DNA of 64,000 nucleotides from Acidihalobacter yilgarnensis (lineage in GTDB: Bacteria; Pseudomonadota; Gammaproteobacteria; DSM-5130; Acidihalobacteraceae): contig NZ_CP017415.1 in NCBI RefSeq assembly GCF_001753245.1, forward strand, positions 2,970,040 through 3,034,039, in the 5' to 3' direction. The notes under the pieces were generated by a model that did not search any database, was not told where the DNA came from, and was given only the letters and a program-made list of their open reading frames with translations. Of the stretch, positions 47,030 to 58,995 are shown piece after piece (position 1 is the stretch's first letter; each line of letters opens with the position of its first letter). The translations under genes and the position numbers were made by a program.

Positions 47030-48537
47030 GAGGCGACCTCCAGGGCGGCAAACCATGCCGCAACCGTATCGCGGTCGCTGCAGGGCTGCGCGCCGGCTGC
47101 AGTGATCTGCATCGATTCGTGCCCCTTGCCTGCGATCAGTACGACCTCGCCCGGGCGAGCGGAATCCAGTGCATGACGCACCGCGGCGACACGGTCGTGG
47201 ATCACCACCACGCCTTGACGGTGCGGCAACCCGGAGAGAATATCCTCGACGATTGCTGCCGGATCTTCGCTGCGCGGGTTATCGTCGGTCACGATGACAC
47301 GATCGGCCAGCTGCGTGGCAACGGCACCCATCAACGAACGCTTGCCGCGATCACGGTCGCCACCGGCACCGAACACACAGCACAAGCGCTCCGCGCCATG
47401 CCGGCGCAGGCTGGTGAGCACTGCCTCCAGCGCGCCCGGTGTATGCGCATAATCCACTACCGCGACCGGAGTCCCTGGTTGGCCAAAGCGCTCCATGCGT
47501 CCGGGCACCGGGCGGACGACGCGCATACGGTCGACGGCATCGGGCAATGGAACACCCAACGCCAGCAAACTGGCCAGCACGGCCATCAAGTTGGCCGCAT
47601 TAAATCGCCCGAGCAAGGTGCTTTCGATCTGGCTCTCACCCCAAGGCGTGACCACATCCAATACGAAACCATCGCTGAGCATTTGCAAACGACGGGCCCA
47701 GACCACGTCGTCGCTCTTCGGCTTCTGAGGCGACAGTGAATAACCGATACGACGCCCAGCCGAGATCTGGCCCGCGGCCAGCTCCCGTCCGAACGCATCG
47801 TCCAGATTGAGAATCGCGTACTCCAGCCCCGGCACCTCGAATAGACGCCGCTTGGCGGCCGCATAAGCCTCCTGGCTGCCGTGATAGTCGAGGTGGTCTC
47901 GCGTCAGCTGGGTCAAGATCGCCTGGTTGAATCCCACCGCATTCAGACGCCCCTGCACTAGACCGTGGGATGAAGCCTCCATGACCGCCCAGCGCACACC
48001 GGCATCGGCCATATCGGCCAAGGCCGCCTGTACGCCGACGGCATCCGGCGTGGTGTACCCGCTGGGTTCAAGCGCATCGACCAGGCCATTGCCCAGTGTG
48101 CCGATGATGCCCGCGCGAGCGCGGTCCTGGTCCAACGCTTGGGCCAGAAAATGCGTGACCGAACTTTTACCATCGGTGCCAGTGACGCCGATCACCGTCA
48201 TGCGGCGCGCTGGTTGTCCGTAAAACCGCGCGGCAATGGCGCCCAGCTCTCCAGCGAGTCCATCAATCCAGCAGACTGCTACGCCAAGCCCGCGAACATC
48301 GCATTCACGGTTACGTGCCGCGCCATCGGCCAATACGGCCACTGCACCGCGAGCCACCGCGTCCGCCGCGTGTGTCAGGCCATGCTCGCGCAGACCCGGC
48401 AACGCGACAAAGACATCGCCCGGCCTGACACGCCGGCTGTCCTGGGTCAGCCCGGATATAGTGGCGCTCTGCGGCAATGCCTGTTCGCACCATCCGGCAA
48501 GCAGCTCACCCAAGACCCATTCGCGCGCTGCGATCAT
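47026..48537 (-). CDS. murE: UDP-MurNAc-L-Ala-D-Glu: meso-diaminopimelate ligase
   Basis: Mur ligase adding the third residue, 503 aa. P-loop GVTGTDGKSSVTHFLA. The specificity loop reads VTDDNPRSEDP; DNPR marks meso-diaminopimelate as substrate. DYAHTPGALEAVL and FGAGGDRDRGKRSLMG follow family patterns. The ftsI stop is 40 bp upstream. Confidence 0.98.
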   Translation of the reverse strand: MIAAREWVLGELLAGWCEQALPQSATISGLTQDSRRVRPGDVFVALPGLREHGLTHAADAVARGAVAVLADGAARNRECDVRGLGVAVCWIDGLAGELGAIAARFYGQPARRMTVIGVTGTDGKSSVTHFLAQALDQDRARAGIIGTLGNGLVDALEPSGYTTPDAVGVQAALADMADAGVRWAVMEASSHGLVQGRLNAVGFNQAILTQLTRDHLDYHGSQEAYAAAKRRLFEVPGLEYAILNLDDAFGRELAAGQISAGRRIGYSLSPQKPKSDDVVWARRLQMLSDGFVLDVVTPWGESQIESTLLGRFNAANLMAVLASLLALGVPLPDAVDRMRVVRPVPGRMERFGQPGTPVAVVDYAHTPGALEAVLTSLRRHGAERLCCVFGAGGDRDRGKRSLMGAVATQLADRVIVTDDNPRSEDPAAIVEDILSGLPHRQGVVVIHDRVAAVRHALDSARPGEVVLIAGKGHESMQITAAGAQPCSDRDTVAAWFAALEVAS

Positions 48538-48577
48538 GCCACCGCTCCCTGGGCTTCCGGAACAGGCCCTGCCTGCA

Positions 48578-50248
48578 TTACATCGATGTCATCGGGGGGA
48601 TATCGAGCAGGCGCAACGCACCGGACATCACCTCGCGGAAGACGGGCGCCGCCACCTGACCACCGTAATATTTGCCGCCCTGCGGGTCATCGATCATCAC
48701 CACCGCAACCAGCCGCGGTCGGGTTGCCGGAACGATACCCGCAAACACCGCCGTGTACTTATCCTCCGCATAATCGCCCTGGCTGGTCAGACGATGCGCC
48801 GTACCGGTCTTACCGGCGACGGTATAACCCGGAATATGCGCCGCATAGCCGGTCCCCATGGGGGTGACCACCGAACGCAGCATCGTGCGCATCTGATCGG
48901 CTATGTGCTGCGGCAGCACACGCTTGCCGCCGACGGGTGCCGTCGGTTGTACGAAGGTAGCCGGGGCCAGGATGCCGCCGTTGGCCAATGCGCAGTAGGC
49001 ATGCGCCAACTGCAGCGAAGTGACCGCGATGCCGTAGCCGTAAGCCATGGTGGCCTGATCGATCGGGCGCCAAGTGGTGTAGTTGTGCAAGGTGCCTGTC
49101 GATTCGCCTGGAAAACCGCTGTGGGTAATCTGTCCGAAACCGAAATCTCGATACATGGACCAGACGTAATACGGCGGCAGGCTCAGAGAAATCTTGCTCG
49201 CCGCCACATTGCTCGATACCTGCAGCACTTGCGTCAGATTGATCCGCCCGAAATCCGAATCGTCCTTGATCGTATGCCCCGCCAGCATGTACCAACCAGG
49301 GCCCGTATTGATCTCGGTATTCGGGGTATATTTCCCGCTCAACAATGCTGCCGACAAGGTAAAAGGCTTCATGGTCGAACCGGGCTCGTAGGCATCGGTT
49401 ACCGCCCGGTTGCGGTACAGGCGCGGCACATAATCCGAGCGCACGTTCGGATTGAAGGTAGGCTGATCGGCCATCGCAACGATGGCGCCGTTGCTCGGAT
49501 CCATGATCACGATGGAGCCGGACCGCGCCCCATGCGCCACCACGGCGGCCTTGAGGCTGCGGTAGGCGAGATACTGGATCCGCTGGTCGATGCTGGTCAC
49601 CAGATTGCGTCCCGGTCGCGGCGAATGGATCAAATCCACGTTCTGAACGATCTGACCGAAACCGTTCTTGATGACCCGTTTGGCGCCCGGTTTACCGGTC
49701 AACCAGGTGTTGAATTCAAGTTCCAGTCCGTCCTGACCTTGATCGTCGATATTCGTGAACCCGAGCACATGGGAACCCACCTCGCCCATCGGATAGAAGC
49801 GCTTGTACTCGCGCATCAACCCCACGCCAGGAACCTTGAGGGCAGCGATACGGCGCCCCATGGCCGGATCGATCAGGCGTTCGACCCAAATGAATTCGCG
49901 TCCGGCCTGGCGCGCGCGCTCAACCTGCCCGATCAAGGTGGCGGCATCAAGCCCGAGTAAATCCGCCATGCGAGCCAGCCCTTTGGCATCACTGTCTTGC
50001 TGGGGATCGATCCAGACAGAATCCATCGGCGTGCTGATGGCCAAAGGGCGTCCGTTGCGGTCCAGGATCATGCCTCGATGTGCCGGCATATTCACCACGC
50101 GCAAAGCGCGCGCGTCTCCCTGCTTACGCAGGAAGGCTCCACGCATAACCTCCAGATCGAAGCCGCGTCCCAAAAGCCCCACGGCACCGACGCCGAATAG
50201 CCCCAGCACCAGTTGCCTGCGTCGCTTGAAGTCTGGGCGCGCATTCAT
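48578..50248 (-). CDS. ftsI: Penicillin-binding protein 3 / septal transpeptidase FtsI
   Basis: Septum-specific transpeptidase, 556 aa. One N-terminal membrane helix (LVLGLFGVGAVGLLGRGF) is followed by the PBP dimer domain (RGMILDRNGRPLAIS) and the transpeptidase domain. Active-site motifs are complete: STMK in YEPGSTMKPFT, SSN in VSSNVAASK, and KTGT in VAGKTGTAHR. It overlaps ftsL by 4 bp. Confidence 0.98.
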   Translation of the reverse strand: MNARPDFKRRRQLVLGLFGVGAVGLLGRGFDLEVMRGAFLRKQGDARALRVVNMPAHRGMILDRNGRPLAISTPMDSVWIDPQQDSDAKGLARMADLLGLDAATLIGQVERARQAGREFIWVERLIDPAMGRRIAALKVPGVGLMREYKRFYPMGEVGSHVLGFTNIDDQGQDGLELEFNTWLTGKPGAKRVIKNGFGQIVQNVDLIHSPRPGRNLVTSIDQRIQYLAYRSLKAAVVAHGARSGSIVIMDPSNGAIVAMADQPTFNPNVRSDYVPRLYRNRAVTDAYEPGSTMKPFTLSAALLSGKYTPNTEINTGPGWYMLAGHTIKDDSDFGRINLTQVLQVSSNVAASKISLSLPPYYVWSMYRDFGFGQITHSGFPGESTGTLHNYTTWRPIDQATMAYGYGIAVTSLQLAHAYCALANGGILAPATFVQPTAPVGGKRVLPQHIADQMRTMLRSVVTPMGTGYAAHIPGYTVAGKTGTAHRLTSQGDYAEDKYTAVFAGIVPATRPRLVAVVMIDDPQGGKYYGGQVAAPVFREVMSGALRLLDIPPMTSM

Positions 50249-50514
50249 GGGCTGATGTACACCGTGTCCGAACTGTCGGGCATGACCATATCCAGCTTGC
50301 CTCGCGCGATTCGCTCGACGCGGGAATGGGCTGACCAGACGCTCTGCTCAAGCTCCAGTCTTCCCCATTCCACATTCAAGGCATCGCGCTGAGCGTCGAT
50401 ACGCTCCAGGCGGATAAACAATTGACGCGTCTCGTAAGTGCTGTACACCACACCTAACGCGGTGCCCATCAACGACAATGCAAGCCCCGCCACGACGACC
50501 GCCGTCCAGTTCAT
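50245..50514 (-). CDS. ftsL: Cell division protein FtsL
   Basis: An 89-aa bitopic protein with one N-terminal membrane helix (WTAVVVAGLALSLMGTALGVVY) followed by a periplasmic leucine-rich coiled coil (TRQLFIRLERIDAQRDALN). It joins FtsB and FtsQ and activates FtsWI. The identification rests on topology, size, and position between rsmH and ftsI with 4-bp overlaps on both sides. Confidence 0.95.
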   Translation of the reverse strand: MNWTAVVVAGLALSLMGTALGVVYSTYETRQLFIRLERIDAQRDALNVEWGRLELEQSVWSAHSRVERIARGKLDMVMPDSSDTVYISP

Positions 50515-51452
50515 GCCAGCCGCTCCGCCACGCGCAACACCGCACTGCGCGCACGCGGGTTGTGCGCGACCTCGGCCACAGAGGCGTGAATTGCCTTGCC
50601 GACAAGACTGAGCGTCCGGCCCGGTGTCGGTAAATCACGCACGGGCAAATTGCGCGGCGCCTGTTCGCCACGCGCCTGCTCACGCATGAATCGTTTGACG
50701 ATTCGGTCCTCCAGGGAATGAAAACTGATCACCGCCAGCCGCCCGCCGGGCGACAATATCGAGACGGCCTGTGTCAACGCCTCGCTCAGCTCGTCCAATT
50801 CACGATTCACATGAATACGAATGGCCTGGAAACATCGCGTGGCCGGATGCTTGCCTGGTTCGCGGCGGCCAACCACCCCGGCGATCAGATCGGCCAGTTG
50901 TGTGGTACGCGTCAATGGGGCCAGCGCGCGTTCGCGCACGATACGACTCGCGATCCTGCGCGCATGGCGCTCTTCGCCAAATGTCCAGAACACGCGGGAA
51001 AGCTCGGCCTCCGAGGCCGTATTGATCCAGTCGCCAGCAGGTTCCCCGGATGTCGTATCCATACGCATATCCAGCGGGCCGTCACGCATGAAGCCGAAGC
51101 CACGTTCCGCCTGATCCAGTTGTGGCGATGAAACACCCAGATCCATCAGGACCCCTTGTGCCTGTGCATTGCCTGCATGCGCCCGCCAACACGATTCCAA
51201 ATGTGAAAAGGGGGCGTGCTCAATAGAGAATCGACGATCAACGGCTGCAAGTTCACGCGCTGCCTCCACTGCACTTGGGTCACGATCCAGTCCCAGCAAA
51301 TGGCCTTCCGGTCCCAGCCGGGCAAGCATCGCGCGACTGTGGCCGCCACGACCGAAGGTCGCGTCGACGTACCCGCCCTCTGCCTTAATCGCCAGTCCCG
51401 CCACCGCCTCCTCCAGGAGAACAGCCAGGTGCCCCGAGGATGATTCCGTCAC
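50511..51452 (-). CDS. rsmH: 16S rRNA (cytosine1402-N4)-methyltransferase RsmH
   Basis: SAM-dependent methyltransferase of 16S rRNA C1402, 313 aa. It starts GHLAVLLEEAVAGLAIKAEG. SAM motif DATFGRGGHSRAMLA, then MDLGVSSPQLDQAERGFGF and the C-terminal LAVISFHSLEDRIVKRFM are intact. It lies 1 bp after mraZ. RsmI, its partner for the same nucleotide (2'-O methylation of C1402), is encoded just beyond rnpB. Confidence 0.98.
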   Translation of the reverse strand: MTESSSGHLAVLLEEAVAGLAIKAEGGYVDATFGRGGHSRAMLARLGPEGHLLGLDRDPSAVEAARELAAVDRRFSIEHAPFSHLESCWRAHAGNAQAQGVLMDLGVSSPQLDQAERGFGFMRDGPLDMRMDTTSGEPAGDWINTASEAELSRVFWTFGEERHARRIASRIVRERALAPLTRTTQLADLIAGVVGRREPGKHPATRCFQAIRIHVNRELDELSEALTQAVSILSPGGRLAVISFHSLEDRIVKRFMREQARGEQAPRNLPVRDLPTPGRTLSLVGKAIHASVAEVAHNPRARSAVLRVAERLA

Positions 51453-51453
51453 G

Positions 51454-51906
51454 TTAGAGCGACAACGAGGCCAGCGCCTCGCTCAATCCGCCCTCGAAGG
51501 CATCAGATTGCAGCCACTCGTCACGCTGAGCAGCCCAGATTGCCTCGTCCCAAAGCTCGAACTTGTTACCTTGCCCCACCAACACCACATGCTTATCCAG
51601 TTTTGCCTGTTCGCGTAGGGTGGGCGCGATCAGAATGCGTGCCTGCCCATCCATTTCGACGTCCGTCGCATATCCCAGGAAGAGGCGCTGCAGCTGCCGG
51701 ACTTGTGGATTCAGATTCGGGCGCGCCATCACGGAAGCCTCGATACGCTCCCATTCTGGCAATGGGTAAACCAGCAAGCAGCCATCACGATCCACCGTAA
51801 CCACCAGCTGCCCCCCGCACGAGTCGCGCAGACGATCGCGATACCGTGCCGGCATCGCCACGCGTCCCTTCGAATCGATATTGAGATTGGTGACACCGCG
51901 AAACAC
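51454..51906 (-). CDS. mraZ: Transcriptional regulator MraZ
   Basis: AbrB-fold repressor of the dcw operon, 150 aa, with two SpoVT/AbrB-like repeats containing NIDSKGRVAMPARYR and DGQARILIAPTLRE. The start is GTG (51906) preceded by a GGGGG stretch. First gene of the division operon; three matching operator boxes are in its leader. Confidence 0.97.
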   Translation of the reverse strand: MFRGVTNLNIDSKGRVAMPARYRDRLRDSCGGQLVVTVDRDGCLLVYPLPEWERIEASVMARPNLNPQVRQLQRLFLGYATDVEMDGQARILIAPTLREQAKLDKHVVLVGQGNKFELWDEAIWAAQRDEWLQSDAFEGGLSEALASLSL

Positions 51907-51943
51907 GCGAACCCCCGCCAGATGGATCGTGCCAGGATCAAAT

Positions 51944-51968
51944 ACCCACTTTTCACCACTTCACCCCA
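51944..51968 (-). promoter_or_regulatory. MraZ operator: three 10-bp-spaced boxes
   Basis: On the minus strand: TGGGG-N5-TGGTG-N5-TGGGT. In E. coli MraZ binds three TGGGN repeats separated by 5 bp. The boxes lie 38-62 bp before the mraZ start codon and just downstream of the promoter's expected start point, so MraZ probably represses its own operon here. Confidence 0.8.
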
Positions 51969-51977
51969 CACCGCGAC

Positions 51978-52006
51978 ACTATAGGTGCGGCATCAGGTGG
52001 CGTCAA
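51978..52006 (-). promoter_or_regulatory. Sigma-70 promoter of the dcw operon (Pmra)
   Basis: Minus-strand TTGACG (52006-52001), 17-bp spacer, TATAGT (51983-51978). Both hexamers are near consensus. Transcription should start near 51971, just before the MraZ boxes. Confidence 0.8.
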
Positions 52007-52153
52007 GCAAGCCGACAGGCCGTCTATCTGGAAGATTGTCTTTTATACACAATGGCTTACACGTCACGCCTAGAGCTGGACGCACACCAACCCACGACTA
52101 CCAAACGCCGTGCAATCAGGATGTTGCATACGAAAGATGATGTACAACATGAG

Positions 52154-52196
52154 AAAAATGCGGCCGCCACCCCGCCCGAGTGGTGACTCGCGGCGG
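52154..52196 (-). terminator. Possible rnpB terminator
   Basis: A hairpin downstream of rnpB pairs CCGCC-CGAGT with ACTCG-(C)-GGCGG around GGTG (52172-52196). A five-T run on the minus strand (52158-52154) follows after a GC-rich stretch, so the spacing is unusual. Confidence 0.4.
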
Positions 52197-52210
52197 TCGG
52201 GTGGAGAAAG

Positions 52211-52567
52211 GTGGGGAGTCGGCCGATAAGCCGGGTTCTGTCGGGGACAGTCATTCATCTGGGACGTACGTCACCGCACGCCTCAAGCGACCTACCCGGA
52301 CGCGATGCGGGCCACATCATAGCGTCCCTATTTGGTCTTGCTCCGGATGGGGTTTACCGTGCCGCGGTATGTTGCCACCCGCGCGGTGCGCTCTTACCGC
52401 ACCTTTTCACCCTTACCTGTATCCCCGAAGGGCTCATCGGCGGTTTATTTTCTGTGGCACTTTCCGTCGGCTCGCGCCGCCCAGGCGTTACCTGGCATCC
52501 TGCCCTACGGAGCCCGGACTTTCCTCCCCGCCGTAAAGACGGAGCGACTGCCTGGCCAACTCCCCGC
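52211..52567 (-). ncRNA. rnpB: RNase P RNA (type A)
   Basis: Catalytic RNA of RNase P, which trims tRNA 5' ends. On the minus strand the 5' end reads GGGGAGTTGGCCAGGCAGTC and the 3' end CCGGCTTATCGGCCGACTCC. Positions 52554-52565 pair with 52213-52224 to form helix P1. The near-universal GAGGAAAGTCCGGGCTCC (CR-I), the GGTAAACCCC stretch and the terminal AGAACCCGGCTTAT are present. Length about 357 nt. Ends are set by the P1 pairing and may be off by a few bases. Confidence 0.95.
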
Positions 52568-52619
52568 GGGAGAATACCACAGCCGGCATCGCCTCAAGTG
52601 CGCGATTGCCGCCGGGACA

Positions 52620-53483
52620 TTATTCGCCTTCTCTCTCCTGCTTGGCCTGTTGAGCAGCGCGGTACAACGCCTGTCGCGAACCACCCGTGATGCGGGCGGC
52701 CAGATCCGCCGCCTGACGCGTCGGCAGCGCCGCCGCCAACACCGCAATCACATGCGCCGCAGATATGCCGGATGTATCGTCGGGCACGGCATCCGTCGCA
52801 CCCTCCACCATCACCACGAACTCGCCGCGCCGATGATCCTCGTTCACCGCAATCCAGGCGACCAAATCTCCCAAAGGCGCGGAAACGACTTGCTCAAAAT
52901 GCTTGGTCAGCTCTCGTGCCACCACGGCACGGCGCGCCGTGCCGAAGGCCTGTGCCATATCCTCAAGGCAATCCGCGATGCGGTGACTCGATTCATAAAA
53001 GACAAGCGTACCGGTCTCGCGCACCAGCGCCTGCAGATAGGTTCGCCTTTTGGCACCCCGTGCGGGTAGAAACCCCTCGAATACGAAGCGATCCGTTGGC
53101 AATCCTGAAACCGATAGTGCCGCGATCACCGCGCTAGGCCCAGGAATAGGGCTAACCCGCCAGCCAGCCTCGCGCACCGCGCGTACCAGACGGAACCCCG
53201 GATCACTGATCAGCGGCGTGCCCGCGTCGGAAACCAGAGCCACTGACTGCCCCTCAGCCAGCGCCTGCAATATCACAGGGACGCGCGCGGTCTCATTATG
53301 CTCATGCAAGCTCAAATATCGCGCCTTCAAACCCAAATGGGAAAGCAGGCGCTGGGTCACACGCGTGTCCTCCGCAGCAATCAATCCCACTGCGCCCAAC
53401 ACCGCGCGGGCTCGGTCGCTGATATCCCCGAGGTTCCCCAGGGGCGTGGCCACGATGTAAAGCACACTCTCTTCAATTGACAC
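52620..53483 (-). CDS. rsmI: 16S rRNA (cytidine1402-2'-O)-methyltransferase RsmI
   Basis: Tetrapyrrole-methylase-fold enzyme that adds the 2'-O methyl to C1402 of 16S rRNA, 287 aa. Motifs: YIVATPLGNLGDISDRA, AEDTRVTQRLLSHLG, LVSDAGTPLISDPG and GPSAVIAALSVSGLPTDRF. It diverges from lpoA across about 75 bp, an arrangement common in gammaproteobacteria, with rnpB downstream. Confidence 0.97.
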   Translation of the reverse strand: MSIEESVLYIVATPLGNLGDISDRARAVLGAVGLIAAEDTRVTQRLLSHLGLKARYLSLHEHNETARVPVILQALAEGQSVALVSDAGTPLISDPGFRLVRAVREAGWRVSPIPGPSAVIAALSVSGLPTDRFVFEGFLPARGAKRRTYLQALVRETGTLVFYESSHRIADCLEDMAQAFGTARRAVVARELTKHFEQVVSAPLGDLVAWIAVNEDHRRGEFVVMVEGATDAVPDDTSGISAAHVIAVLAAALPTRQAADLAARITGGSRQALYRAAQQAKQEREGE

Positions 53484-53557
53484 GTTGCCTTCCAGTCCAG
53501 ATACTGAGCCACCCGTTCAAGCGCATAGGGCCCATGATACACGGGCGTACCCATACG

Positions 53558-55465
53558 ATGACCCGACGCGTCATCACCCGACTCAGTCTGACCTCGTGTG
53601 TCGTCCTGCTCCTGGGCGCCTGCGCGCAGACACCCACGCATCAGGTCGCCTCGTGGGAGCAACAGGCGCAGACCCAGCTGCAGGCCGGCCACCCGACCAT
53701 GGCCGCGGACACCTACCTCAAGGCGGCAGCCAGCCTCCTCCCGCCACAACGCCAGCAACTCATGCTCAAGGCCGCTTCGCTATTGCTGCAGGCCCGACTA
53801 CCGACTCGCGCGCGCGCCGTTATCGAGGCCATCAGCCCGACCGGCATGAGCCCAGACGATCTTGCAAGTAAGGCAACACTCGCCGCGCGCGTGGCGTTGT
53901 TTGAGCATCAGCCCAGTGAGGCCCTTGCTGCCTTACCCACCGACACCACAGGCCTATCCGCCCCCGTGGCCGCCGAACTGCTTGACGTTCGCGCCCAGGC
54001 CGAGCAACTCAACGGCAATCTGCTGGGCGCCATCCAGGCCAGAATCGCGCGCGCGCCAATGCTGGTGCAAGCTCAAGCCATCGACGACAATCGACACGCG
54101 CTCTGGGAAACCCTCAGCCAGGCCAGCCCCACACAGACGCGACTGTGGCTGCAGCAGGCCAGCACACCGACACTCAAGTCCTGGCTTGCGCTAGCCCTGA
54201 TCGCCAAAACCACGCCAGCCGCACCCACTGCACTGACCCAGGCCATCGCGCGCTGGCGCCAGCAATATCCACAAATATCGGATGCCGACCCTATTATCGA
54301 TGCTTTGAAGGCTCAGTGGCAGGCAATGCAGGTCTACCCGGCCCATATCGCCGTATTGCTACCGCTTTCCGGCCACTTCGAACCGGTCGCCCAAGCGATT
54401 CTCGACGGCGTATTGACCGCGTACTATCGTCACAGCCAGCAGACGGATGCCCCCGACGTCAATCTGCGTGTATATGACACCGCGGCGGTCCAACCCAGCC
54501 AGATCATGACCCTCTATGCTCGCGCGGTGCGGAATGGCGCCCAATACGTCATCGGACCACTGGATCGCGACGCCGTCACCCAGCTGGCGCAATCGGGTCA
54601 GCTCTCCGTGCCGACCCTTGCGCTGAATCGAGTGGCCAACGGCACCCCGCTCCCCGGACAGCTCTATCAATTCGGGCTCATACCCGAAAGCGAGGCCAGT
54701 CAGGTGGCCGAGCGAGCCAGCCTCGACGGACACAGCCGCGCCATCGTGCTCGTGCCGGACAGCAACTGGGGCAGCCGGGTGGCCACGGCCTTTACCGATC
54801 GTTTTCAACAGCTCGGGGGCAGGTTCTGGCCACGGGACGCTACGACCCTACCGCCTCCGACTTCACGCCCGCCATCGTCAACACCCTCAACATCGATAAC
54901 AGCAACGCAAGGCGCCGGGCGGTATCTGCCACTATCGGACGATCAGTCGACTTCGAGGCGCGGCGTCGCCAGGATGTCGACATGATTTTCATCGCAGGCG
55001 ACCCCCGCCAGGCACGCCTGCTGATGCCGCAAATCCGCTTTCATCACGGAATCGGCCTGCCCATTTATTCCATCTCCACAGCTTACAGCGGCACGCACGA
55101 CCCCAGGGCCGACCATGATCTCAACGGCCTGATTTTCGACGATGCGCCACTACTGCTCGATACCCATGGCGCAGCGGCCGACGCGCGAACCGCCATGCAC
55201 ACGAATTTCCCCGACGCCAGCCGTCGCTACCCGCGGCTGATCGCGCTAGGCGAAGATGCCTTCAACGTCCTGCCATATCTCAAGCGACTCGCCTCCGAAG
55301 ACTGGGCGCGCTTCACAGGCTTGTCCGGCAACCTAAAAATAAGCGCAGACCAGACACTGATCCGACAGCTCGAATGGGCACAATTCGACAACGGCCTACC
55401 CGTGCTGCTCGGCCAACCGAAACCCGTCGCCGGGAACCTCGCGGCCGATACGGCAACACCCGCCG

Positions 55466-55481
<16 letters not shown>
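53558..55481 (+). pseudogene. lpoA: LpoA-type outer-membrane lipoprotein activator of PBP1A, frameshifted
   Basis: Outer-membrane lipoprotein that stimulates the PBP1A synthase. The ATG at 53558 gives a signal peptide with lipobox LLLGAC. An N-terminal helical TPR-like region is followed by a LppC/periplasmic-binding-protein-like C-terminal domain (AVLLPLSGHFEPVAQAILDG). The frame breaks after RFQQLGG at a five-G run (54815-54819); adding one G restores VLATGRYDPTASDF ... RRRQDVDMIFIAGDP. The downstream frame then runs into yraN unless a second base is added to the C7 run at 55472-55478, which creates TAA at 55479-55481. Both changes give a normal ~640-aa protein; both are likely sequence errors. 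Confidence 0.9.
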
Positions 55482-57827
<2,346 letters not shown>

Positions 57828-57835
<8 letters not shown>

Positions 57836-58250
57836 CGACGCGCAAGCCTGGGCGACCACTGCTCGGCCCATTCGGCCGTGGCTCAGTAGTGCCCCCCGGC
57901 CCCCCGGATGGCGGAGACGTATCGTCATCGCCGAACATCATGCCTTGCCCATTTTCACGTGAATAAACCGCCATCACGCGCTGAACAGGCACGAAAACCT
58001 CCTGCGCCCGACCTGCAAAACGCGCACTGAAACTGACATATTCGTCACCCAAGTTAAGCGCTTGTACGGCTTGCGGCGCGACATTCAGCACAATGCGGCC
58101 ATCTTGGACAAATTGCGTCGGGACCTGAACATCCTCGCCACTCGCATCAACCAGCATATGGGGCGTGTGGTTGTTGTCCACAACCCACTGGTATATCGCA
58201 CGCAATAGATACGGACGACTCGAAGTCATTTGATTGGAAGCGGAATTCAT
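57828..58250 (-). CDS. sspB: ClpXP specificity-enhancing factor SspB
   Basis: Adaptor delivering SsrA-tagged proteins to ClpXP. The SsrA-binding domain reads SRPYLLRAIYQWVVDN and HMLVDASGEDVQVP; a flexible Gly/Pro/Ser-rich tail ends in GRPGLRVVK, the ClpX-docking tail. I chose ATG 58250 (140 aa); TTG 58265 and ATG 58229 are alternatives. It follows sspA with a short gap. Confidence 0.95.
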
Positions 58251-58257
58251 TACTGAC

Positions 58258-58887
58258 TCAGGCAATCATGTCGCGTTCAACATCACTCAGACTGGCGCGT
58301 ACGGAAGCACGAGCAAAGGTCCGTTGGGTATAGTCGGCCATAGCCTTGGCCGCAGGTGGCAACTGGATACCATGGACCGAGAGCCGCCAGAGCACTGGGA
58401 TGACGGAGCAATCCACCAAGCTGAATTCCTCGCCTAGAAGATAGGGCCTCGCCTCCATGAACAATGGCGTGGCGGACAATACACTCTCGCGCAGGATCTT
58501 GCGCAATCGAGGTTGGCTCTTCTTGTCTGCTGCCGCAAGCTCGGCCATCGGGATGTACCAGTCGCGCTCGATTCGGTACATCAACAACCGCGCCTTCGCG
58601 CGCGCGACGGGATCAACCGGCATCAAGGGTGGATGTGGAAAGCGTTCGTCAAGATACTCAATGATCACGCGCGCGTCGTAAAGAACCAAGTCCCGGTCGA
58701 CGAGCGTGGGCACGGAGTTGTATGGGTTGAGGTCGACCAGATCCTCAGGCTTGCGGCTAGGATCGATATGGATCACATCGGCCGTAACATCCTTTTCCGC
58801 AAGGACGATCCGGGTGCGATGACTGTCAGGGCAATCGGGTGCCGAAAACAAAGTCATCACTGAACGGCGGTTGGCGACCAGGCTCAT
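58258..58887 (-). CDS. sspA: Stringent starvation protein A (GST-like RNA polymerase partner)
   Basis: Glutathione-S-transferase-fold protein that binds RNA polymerase in stress, 209 aa. Thioredoxin-like part: MTLFSAPDCPDSHRTRIVL, NPYNSVPTLVDRDLVLYDA, IIEYLDERFPHPPLMPVDP. I chose ATG 58887, which has GGAG nearby and begins at the family N-terminus; the longer frame to 58968 adds 27 residues without similarity. Upstream of sspB as usual. Confidence 0.95.
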   Translation of the reverse strand: MSLVANRRSVMTLFSAPDCPDSHRTRIVLAEKDVTADVIHIDPSRKPEDLVDLNPYNSVPTLVDRDLVLYDARVIIEYLDERFPHPPLMPVDPVARAKARLLMYRIERDWYIPMAELAAADKKSQPRLRKILRESVLSATPLFMEARPYLLGEEFSLVDCSVIPVLWRLSVHGIQLPPAAKAMADYTQRTFARASVRASLSDVERDMIA

Positions 58888-58995
58888 CTCTATCACTCCG
58901 TCGTCAGGCGGTATATCGACAGAACGCTCGCCATTCTCGCGGAAATCCCACCGTTGCATCGGCACCATGGCCGAAGCGACGACGGGCGGCCACCA

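Noticed and set aside
48236-49960. 574-codon plus-strand open frame opposite ftsI/murE
   Set aside because: Long but only an antisense shadow; ftsI motifs are complete on the minus strand.
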